Shown: piece after piece, positions 56,101-64,000 of the stretch | How the letters are laid out: each line of letters opens with the position of its first letter | Numbering within the stretch: the first letter of the stretch is position 1 | Source: Chrysemys picta bellii | Lineage: Eukaryota > Chordata > Testudines > Emydidae | Reading direction: 5' to 3' | Length of the DNA: 64,000 bases | NCBI RefSeq assembly: GCF_011386835.1 | Contig: NC_088792.1 | Location: forward strand, 61,446,081 to 61,510,080 | The notes under the pieces: generated by a model | Told to the model about the DNA's origin: nothing | What the model saw: the letters and a program-made list of their open reading frames with translations, nothing else | The model's database searches: none | Position numbers and translations under genes: made by a program

Positions 56101-57549
56101 TTTCAGAGTAGCAGCCGTGTTAGTCTGTAGCTGCAAAAAGAAGAACAGGAGTACTTGTGGCACCTTAGAGACTAACAAATTTATTAGAGCATAAGCTTTC
56201 GTGGACTACAGCCCACTTCTTCGGTCAGTGGCCATTATTGAAATGATTTCAATAATTTCCATCCCACCATCAACCTCAGCCTAGATCAATCCACACAAGC
56301 GGTCCATTTCCTGGACACTACTGTGCTAATAAGCGATGGTCACATAAATACCACCCTATACCGGAAACCTACTGACCGCTACACTTACCTACATGCCTCC
56401 AGCTTCCATCCAAGACACACCACACGATCCATTGTCTACAGCCAAGCTCTAAGATATAACCGCATTTGCTCCAATCCCTCAGATAGAGACAAGCACCTAC
56501 AAGATCTCTATCAAGCATTCTTAAAACTACAATACCCACCTGCTGAAGTGAAAAAACAGATTGACAGAGCCAGACGAGTACCCAGAAGTCACCTCCTACA
56601 AGACAGGCCCAACAAAGAAAATAACAGAACACCACTAGCTGTCACCTTCAGCCCCCAACTAAAACCTCTCCAGCACATCATCAGAGATCTACAACCTATC
56701 CTGAAAGATGATCCTTTACTCTCACATATCTTGGGAGACAGACCTGTCCTCGCTTACAGACAACCCCCCAACCTAAAGCAAATACTCACCAGCAACCACA
56801 CATCACTGAACAAAACCACTAACCCAGGAACCTATCCTTGTAACAAACCCCGATGCCAACTCTGTCCACATATCTCTTCAAGTGACATAATCATAGGACC
56901 TAATCACATCAGCCATACCATCAGGGGCTCGTTCACCTGCACATCTACCAATGTGATATATGCCATCATGTGCCAGCAATGCCCCTCTGCCATGTACATT
57001 GGCCAAACCGGACAGTCTCTATGCAAAAGAATTAATGGACACAAATCTGACATCAGGAATCAAAATACTCAAAAACCAGTGGGAGAACACTTTAACCTGT
57101 CTGGTCATTCAGTGACAGACCTGCGGGTGGCTATATTACAACAGAAAAACTTCAAAAACAGACTCCAACGAGAGACTGCTGAGCTAGAATTGATATGCAA
57201 ACTAGACACAATCAACTCCGGTTTGAATAAGGACTGGGAATGGCTGAGCCATTACAAACATTGATTCTATCTCCCCTTGTAAGTATGCTCACACTTCTTA
57301 TCAAACTGTCTGTACTGGGCTATCTTGATTATCACTTCAAAAGTTTTTTTTCTCTTAATTAATTGGCCTCTCAGAGTTGGTAAGACAACTCCCACCTGTT
57401 TATGCTCTCTGTATGTGTGTATATATATCTCCTCAATATATGTTCCATTCTATATGCATCCGAAGAAGTGGGCTGTAGTCCACGAAAGCTTATGCTCTAA
57501 TAAATTTGTTAGTCTCTAAGGTGCCACAAGTACTCCTGTTCTTCTTTTT
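56101..57549 (+). mobile_element. Penelope-like element with GIY-YIG, 5' truncated
   Basis: 1449 bp flanked by GGTAGCTGTGTGG (56088-56100) and GGTAGCTGTCTGG (57550-57562), a 13-bp duplication with one mismatch. The first about 120 bp and the last about 100 bp are inverted copies of each other: GTGGACTACAGCCCACTTCT on the left and AGAAGTGGGCTGTAGTCCAC on the right. This pseudo-LTR arrangement is typical of Penelope elements. Inserted in the transposase of E5. Confidence 0.9.
56242..57264 (+). CDS. Penelope-like protein: RT C-terminus plus GIY-YIG
   Basis: Open to the stop at 57262-57264; the frame is open from 56242 with no true start because the element is truncated. NNFHPTINLSLDQSTQAVHF and LDTTVLISDGHINTTLYRKP are the end of the reverse transcriptase (palm end and thumb). 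A basic linker follows, then the CNKPRCQLCPH cysteine cluster, then the GIY-YIG nuclease (VIYAIMCQQCPSAMYIGQTG, KRINGHKSDI). The full protein makes cDNA at a nick cut by the GIY-YIG domain. This copy lacks the RT catalytic part but has no internal stop over about 340 codons, which suggests a recent insertion. Confidence 0.9.
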   Translation, partial: NDFNNFHPTINLSLDQSTQAVHFLDTTVLISDGHINTTLYRKPTDRYTYLHASSFHPRHTTRSIVYSQALRYNRICSNPSDRDKHLQDLYQAFLKLQYPPAEVKKQIDRARRVPRSHLLQDRPNKENNRTPLAVTFSPQLKPLQHIIRDLQPILKDDPLLSHILGDRPVLAYRQPPNLKQILTSNHTSLNKTTNPGTYPCNKPRCQLCPHISSSDIIIGPNHISHTIRGSFTCTSTNVIYAIMCQQCPSAMYIGQTGQSLCKRINGHKSDIRNQNTQKPVGEHFNLSGHSVTDLRVAILQQKNFKNRLQRETAELELICKLDTINSGLNKDWEWLSHYKH

Positions 57550-58385
57550 GGTAGCTGTCTGGCATTGCAAACTTCCACAGGGCTATCGCCCCTCGCTTCT
57601 CAACTGTGAGGGCTGCTCTCATCTTGTTATTCTGGTGCTTCAGGGCAGGGGAAAGCAAGTCACAAAGTTCCATGAAAGTGCCCTTACGCATGCGAAAGTT
57701 TCGCAGCCACTGGGGATAGTCCCACACCTGCAACACTATGCTGTCCCACCAATCTGTGCTTGTTTCCCGTGCCCAGAATCGGCGTTCCATGGCTAGAACC
57801 TGCCCCATTAACAGCATGATCTCCAAAGCACCGGGGCCCGCGGTTTGAGAGAATTCTGTGTCCATGTCCATGTCCTCATCACTCTCGTCACCGCGCTGCT
57901 GTCGCTGCGCTGCCGTCGCCACCTCCTCCTCACCTGGTTTTGCAGGTTCTGGTTCAGCATAAACTGCACGATAATGCGCGAGGTGTTTACAATATTCATG
58001 ACTGCTGTCTTGAACTGAGCGTGCTCCGTGCTTGCCGTGGTGTGGCGTCTGCACAGTTCACCCAGGAAAAAAGGCGAGAAACGGTTGTTTGCTGTTGCTT
58101 TCACGGAAGGAGGGGGAGGATGTACCCAGAACCACCCGCGATAATGTTTTTTCCCCGTCAGGCATTGGGATCTCAACCCAGAATTCCAATGTGTGGGGGA
58201 GACTGCGGGGACTATGGGATAGCTACCCACAGTGCAACACTCCGGAAGTCAACGCTAGCCTCAGTACATGGAAGTGCACCGCCGAATTAATGTGCTTAGT
58301 GTGGCTGCATGCACTTTATACTATCTGTTGCTAAAAATCGAATTCTGTAAAATCGGAGTAATGCCGTAGTTTAGACATCCCCTTA

Positions 58386-59890
58386 GTACCACTTACAGTA
58401 GTGTTAAACAAAGAGGCACTCAGATACAATGACAATTAAGGTGGTATAATTCCCTCAACAGACAAACAGAACATGAAGTGATATTTTAGAAAATTAATAT
58501 AGTTTGTTTTAAAGTGAGCCGCTGATGGACAATTTAAACTGAAACTGGACTAATTTTAATTCCGTAGTTTGAAAAAAGTAAAGAATTCAGTGAATGACAT
58601 ATGTCAATGCAGTACAGTGGAGGACTCCTCAGTTTACTGTTTATTTCATAATGTATAATACTAACACTGGGTATGGTGAGATGGGAAAAGATTTTTAATT
58701 GTATTTAATTTCTCGGTGACTGTGTTTTACTTAGGGATTTATTTGTTCATTTGTTCATAAATCCATTTGACAAATAGGGAGAGGAAATTTTATGACAAAG
58801 GAAGAAGCTAGGAGTCCAAAATTAGTGCACAAGCTGAACGTATCCTGGAAATGTGTATTATTAGCCCGATTTGTATATTAAGTTGAACCTTCCTCTTCGT
58901 ATTTTAAAATGAATTGGACCAAATTTCCAAAATTGCTCTTGCATGTACTCCTGGGTAGCTAGAGTAGGTGTGTGATCCCATGGACTGCATGTACACATGT
59001 GGGATTTGGGCAGGTGCCAAGTGTATTTCCTTTTCATGGCCACATTTTAAAGGGTGAGGCCCACACTCCATCTTTGGACATTTGATTCACTACAATAAGC
59101 CATCAGACCATGGCATTTGCTTTATTGAATTGCTTGATATGGGGACATGATAGAATTCAAGATCGCAGGTGAAATTTCTGGTCTTGTGATGAAACTTCTC
59201 AGAAATAGACTCCTTTTCACAAACTGATTGCTGAAAAAAGTGTTTCTCCTTTTAAAGCCCCAATCCTGTAATTGGGTGCAGAGGTGTGCCCAGTCCGTGC
59301 CATCAGTTGTTGGATCCAGGCCTAATTTTTGTTTTTGGGAACGCAACATTCTTTGTATTGATGAGGTGCATGTCCTAAAGTCATCTAACACTTTGTATTA
59401 TAACTAAAGCTGGAGAGTGTTATCCCAGCTCCCATTAAAGTCAATGGCATATCTCTCATTGACTTGCAATGAACTCAGGATTTCATCCAAGATTTATAAT
59501 GGGCTTAATTCAGCACAGGAGCCTGAATGGTGTAGCCATATTAGGGGGAAGCTCATATAAGGGGTAACTGTGGACACTAAGTTCATTTGCTGGATAATGA
59601 GAATGTTCACTTGCTGTACTGGCACATTGAGAGAGATGATAAGCCCCAAATATATTGCTGAATATTTGTGTTTTGTAAAATATGCCAGTAAGTTTATTTC
59701 TTAGACAGCAGTAGGAAAGACAAAATCCACAATTCATTTTCCCTGGCAATGTAGAGAGTGGAGTCATTGAAAATCCTTAACTCTTTGAATAGTTAATAAT
59801 TGTAAATGTTTTAAAAGATAAACACTTAAAGATTAAAGTTAAAGAGCAGAATCATAACAGCATTGCTCCAGTAATGAATTCCATTGATAA
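58386..59890 (+). other. Intron or downstream sequence, no gene seen
   Basis: AT-rich. A palindromic repeat fragment at about 59400-59490 (CCCATTAAAGTCAATGG). No ABCB exon recognised. Confidence 0.5.
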
Positions 59891-60287
59891 ATAGGGGTCT
59901 ACTTAAATTTCAGAGAAATCCCACATTTTTCATGAGTTGGGGTCACAGCATAAATAGCAAATTTTGTGGCTGTGTAACACGTCCATGAAATTTGTTATTT
60001 ATGCCGTGACCAAGCCACGAAAATGTGTGATTTCTCAGCTGCATTTCTCAAACTGGGGGCCCCGACCCAAAAGGGGGTCACAGGTCTACTAGAGGGTAGT
60101 GGTACTGCCACCCTTACTTCTATGCTGCTGCTGGCAGCAGTGCTCCCTTCAGAGCTAGGTGCCTGCCCATCAGCCACTGATCTCCACTTTGCTTTCAGAG
60201 CTGGCATCCAGTCCAGATTTCATGGGGGAGACTAAATTTCACAGTCTGTGACATGATTTTCACAGCTGCAAATTTGGTTGACCCCTA
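59891..60287. mobile_element. hAT-like MITE, duplication imperfect
   Basis: About 400 bp with ends ATAGGGGTCTACTTAAATTT and AATTTGGTTGACCCCTAT, inverted repeats. Flanks TTGATAA and TTATAAA are only a rough match. The interior includes AAACTGGGGGCCCCGACCC, which may be a second small repeat. Confidence 0.5.
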
Positions 60288-62732
60288 TTTATAAAGCTAG
60301 AGTAATGCCATGGTTGAATCAGGCCCAAAATTATATGCATTGTAAAGAGCTGGCTGTAAGTAACCATGCGCTTTAATTCACGCTAAGGAATCGGTTGCAG
60401 ATTGTGGCATCAGCAAAGCCCTGGGACTAAATTAGTATATTGATTCTGTATCAACTATTATCTTCTCAATTGTTGTACAAGTACTGTAAATCAACACATT
60501 GATTTATACAGTGACCCAGTGACACTGCAAAGTTGCAACATCGTCCTCTACAATACATTGGATCTATGCCACCTGAGGAGCCTCCTACTTTAGAGTAATC
60601 ATCCACTAGCCAGCACTGCCAGCTTCAGGTTCCATTTGTGCCAGTGGAGCAGAGAAATTGCAAGAAATTAATTTTTTTTTGAGAGAGAGAGAAATGATTT
60701 TTTTTTTAAATTGATTCTATTCATTTAAAGATAAGCATTGTTTTATGAACTGAATATAGAATCTGATTCTAAATTGTAAACTCACAGCAAAATCTATAAT
60801 GAAGTATGGCCAATACGCCTTTTATAACAGCATCAACTAGTGCAGCAATTGTTGTATTCTAATAATATCAGTATTTCTATTAAAAAGGACTGTTTTCATG
60901 ATGACAAGCTATTACTTAACAGTGATGTCTTGGATCTCTGAAGGAGTATTTGGTAGTATTTAACACGGGCTTTTTCAGTTCTATCCAGTGGTTTCAAATC
61001 TCAAGGGAACACTCCTTTCCTCGTCAAAGAATCCCTCCTCCACACTTGAATTGGTCAGATATTCATACAACTACTGTTTATTCATCTGTTTCTGAATTAT
61101 GCCTATTCAAAATCTGCTTTGTTACAGCTTGGGAGACTCTGGGATTCTAAACTGGCCATGTGCCACTGTTTCCACATGTAAACTCTGATTTATTCTCAAT
61201 CTCCATAGTTGCTTTGTGTTTTTACAACTTCATGGTTATATTTATTTCTGTTCGTTTTTACAGGGCCTGTCTGGGATTCTAGGTGCCTTACAAATTTTAA
61301 AACCAATCAATTTAAAGTCATAAACACTTAGACTCCACTTCTGTGCCTTGTTTTCTGTGAGCAGACACCTGTTCTCATGCACCTTACTGAAATCAGCAAT
61401 ACACACATTAGATACAACTTCCAACAGCAGGGCCTAACGGCAAAATTCACCCTTGTGCAGAGGTTCAACGTAAGGACTGTGCCCCTCTTTAATTTACAAA
61501 TTTAAGATCTCAGGTTTAAGTGTAATTTGTGGTGCATAGGCGTTGTTCTACACAAGGATTAATTGTCACCCCTATAGAATTTTCCATTCCCAATAACACA
61601 ATAGCCCACCAGATTGTTGTAGCCTATAATCTAAACCCTCCATACCACTGCACATGTAAAATTGATTTCACATCTTTCGTACTTTTTTTAAAAAAGGAAT
61701 CACAGCAAGGTGGGGCGCTGGAACAATTTGTACAGTGGGGATGCTGAAAGCCACTGAACCAAACTGTAATCCCTGTGTCTGATAGAAACTACTTCAAGCC
61801 AGGAGGCTGTGGTAGCACCCCCAGCACTCCTTGTTCCAGCACCTATGCAGCTAGATCAAATAGTTTGTGTTGTGTATTGCATAATAAATAATGTCCTGGA
61901 AACATGAGGAGCCAAATCGTAGTCCCAGTAAACTCAACTGTGAAATTCCCATTGACGTCAATGAGAGCAGAATTAGGTCCTATGAATTTAATTTTTTTTT
62001 ATAATAAACAGGCCAAATTTCATTCTGTTAAACTTCTATATTGCCACTGAAGACTTACCTGCCTTTGTTCACTCCCTTGAAGTTAATGAAGTTGCACGGG
62101 TGTAAATGAAAGCAGAGTTCTGCCATTTGTCTATTGCTCAAATAATTGATTTTTTTATTTGTTAAAATTAGTAGTTTTTGCAGAATGTTATACATTTATG
62201 GATTCAAACATTGTGCTTCTTCCTTGCAGTACCTTGTTGGATTTGCACTTACATTTATTGCATTGTTTTTAAGAGAAGTAGTTCAAATTGAGACTGTTCA
62301 TGTTATTTGTTCAAATTATTTATTCAGTAAAAGAAAAACTGGTTTAGCATTATTTAAGTAAAGCAATTGTGCCATCCAGTGGCTGGCTAGATGAACTCAT
62401 AAGAACTGTTTTAGTGTGATCATTCAGGTAGTTTCTTATTTAAGGATAGATTTAATTAACATGGATTTTTTAAGGTGACTGACTACAATGTGACGAGAGT
62501 AACAGACTGGATGTTGTGGATGTGCAAGAATCCACTCAATGCATTTTTCTAAAAATAGATATTTGAGAAAGAAAAATGTGAATAAGATGAATATTCCTAT
62601 GGACTGTGCTGGTGCTGTCACATGCTTGAGAAATTCCAGGCTTGAGAAATTCAATGTAATAGCCACCTTCTTCTGTATATAGACATTAATGACACGGTAC
62701 ACAATAAGAGGCACCAGTTTTGGACAAAGAGG
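60288..62732 (+). other. AT-rich sequence, no gene seen
   Basis: No exon of the second ABCB gene is evident, although helices 2-4 are still expected downstream of 48164. Old palindromic repeat fragments near 61900-61980. Confidence 0.5.
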
Positions 62733-62740
62733 CACAATGT

Positions 62741-63759
62741 TAGGGTTACCATATTTCAGCAAGAAAAAAAGAGGACGGGAGGAGCCCCGCCCTAGCCCCG
62801 CCCCTGCCCCTCCCACTTCCCGCCCCCCCAGAACCCCCAACCCTCCCCCCGTTCCTTGTCCCCTGACTGCCCCCTCCTGGGACCCCTGCCCCTAACTGCC
62901 CCCCAGGACTCCACTCCCTATCTAAGCCTCCCTGCCTCTTGTCCCCTGACTGCCCCAACCTTATCCACACCCCCACCCCCAGACAGACCCCTGGGACTCC
63001 CACGCCCCATCCAACCACTCCCCACCCCCTGACAGCCCCCCCCAGAACTCCCAACCCATCTAAACCCCTCTGCTCCCTGTCCCCTGACTGCTCCGATCCA
63101 TCTCCCCACCCCTGCCACCTGACAGCCCCCCCCCAGAACTCCCAAACACTCCCCCCCTGCTCCTTGTCCCCTGACTGCCCCCTCCTGGGACCCCTGCTCC
63201 TAACTGCCCTCCAGAACCCCACCCCCTACCTAAGACTCCCTGTTCCTTGTCCCCTAACTGCCCCCTCCTAAGACCCCCCCCAACTGCCCCCCAGGACCCT
63301 ACCCCCTACCTGTACCCTGACTGCCCAAAACTTTCTCCACTCCCCCCAAAAAGCCCCCCCCGTTTCTTGACCTCCACCTCCAGAACCTTCCTGCCCCCTG
63401 ACCTCCTTACCCTGCTGCTCAGAACAGAGTGTTGGGCTCTGTGCAGCCGAGCCGGACACGTGGCTGAGCTCCCCAGCACAACAAAACCTGGTCCCTGGCC
63501 CTGCACAACAAAACCCGGTCTGGTCCTGCACAGTGCTGCTGGACTGGGCTGCAAGGGAGCTGCTGGCTCAGAATGCAGGGCGGATCCGGCTCCTCTACAG
63601 CTGCTCCTGAGTCCAGCCCGGGACTTCCCTGCAGCCCTCCCAGCCACTCGCTCTGCTAATCCCGGACATTGTGAGTGCTTTACAAATTCCCCCCGGACGC
63701 TATTTTTAGCACACAAAAGGAGGACATGTCCGGGTAAATCCGGACGAATGGTAACCCTA
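62741..63759. mobile_element. hAT element with internal C-rich minisatellite
   Basis: 1019 bp flanked by CACAATGT at 62733-62740 and 63760-63767. Ends TAGGGTTACCATATTTC and CGAATGGTAACCCTA are inverted repeats. 62790-63400 is an imperfect tandem array of C-rich units built on CCTTGTCCCCTGACTGCCCC. The open frames here on both strands follow from the stop-poor C-rich array and are not genes. Confidence 0.9.
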
Positions 63760-63767
63760 CACAATGT

Positions 63768-64000
63768 TTGGACAAAGAGTGCACCATTACAAGGATGTTA
63801 GATTGCTAAATTGTGGATCATGTATTACTCAACACCAAAAGTGCCCAAACCAGCCCCGTTTCATAGTGCAATACACTGTGTATGGTAAGATCAGAAATAT
63901 GCAAAGTTACAATACAAGTAAAGGGCTATATTGTTGCTGCTCCTGCAAGAGAGTTTGCAGGGTAAAGAAGGATGCAAGGAGCCTTTTCCCATCCCTCGGC
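63768..64000 (+). other. Window end, no feature seen
   Basis: Unremarkable sequence after the hAT element. No exon recognised. Confidence 0.5.

Larger units (their letters stand above)
55273..58038 (-). pseudogene. Harbinger transposase (E5), split by a PLE
   Basis: N-terminal part at 57563-58038 (start ATG changed to ACG; TEHAQFKTAVMNIVN), C-terminal part at 55273-56100. The Penelope-like insertion sits in the codons for PDSYQSVGNQFG. The copy also lost 12 bp (GKSTV joined to MQVAKA) and about 8 bp near HIPILAP, causing a frameshift. GGAIDGTH, VHDACVF and VVECAFGHLK can still be read. Confidence 0.88.
52735..58382 (-). mobile_element. PIF/Harbinger transposon E5, holds a PLE
   Basis: Left end GGCCTGGTCTACACTATGAG after TAA (52732-52734), right end CCGTAGTTTAGACATCCCC before TTA (58383-58385), one mismatch in the 3-bp duplication. 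About 4.19 kb without the Penelope insertion. Same gene order as E1 and close to it in sequence. All genes are broken. Confidence 0.9.

Noticed and set aside
62196..62300. Possible next ABCB exon (YLVGFALTFIALFL after TTGCAG)
   Set aside because: The required phase from exon 4 (phase 2) gives a frame with a stop, and the residues do not match the conserved helix 2 sequence.
62746..63801. Long proline-, serine- or glycine-rich open frames on both strands
   Set aside because: They arise from the stop-poor C-rich minisatellite inside a hAT element.

Overview
This is vertebrate nuclear DNA, most likely from a reptile and probably a turtle. Short exons lie in long AT-rich introns with canonical GT-AG borders. 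About half of what can be identified is transposon: PIF/Harbinger, hAT MITEs, a GIY-YIG Penelope-like element, a MIR-like SINE and an ERV solo LTR. The turtle assignment rests on repeat families I recognise and is an inference. Nothing here is prokaryotic.

Host genes (+ strand). Positions 1412-8490 hold the last six coding exons of a full-length ABCB (P-glycoprotein/MDR) transporter, from its last transmembrane helices through a complete second nucleotide-binding domain to the stop. About 21 kb downstream, on the same strand, a second ABCB gene begins. I find exons at 29312-29406, 34125-34186, 34656-34806 and 48110-48164, then no further exon to the window end. The third exon has an in-frame TGA where the family has glycine, so this tandem paralogue may be a pseudogene.

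Transposons. Four large Harbinger elements (E1 15319-19692, E2 35996-45890, E3 40542-45376, E5 52735-58382) and one deletion derivative (E4 48707-50369) share one polarity. A GGGTATGTCTACAC end lies beside the transposase and a GGCCTGGTCTACAC end beside a Myb/SANT-like gene, with TWA target duplications. E3 sits inside the Myb exon of E2 and has an uninterrupted 426-aa transposase with its DDE triad. A truncated Penelope-like element (56101-57549) sits inside the transposase of E5.

The most notable point is a third Harbinger reading frame of about 96 codons. It lies in the intron of the Myb-like gene on the opposite strand, in the transposase direction. It is recognisable in all four large elements and open in the two diverged copies E2 and E3, at about 58% amino-acid identity. 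It faintly resembles a BEN domain and may be a third element-encoded protein.

The rest is intron or intergenic sequence with smaller repeats: hAT MITEs with exact 8-bp duplications, Harbinger-ended MITEs, a fold-back family in four copies, a mariner-like MITE and several nested insertions that allow relative dating.
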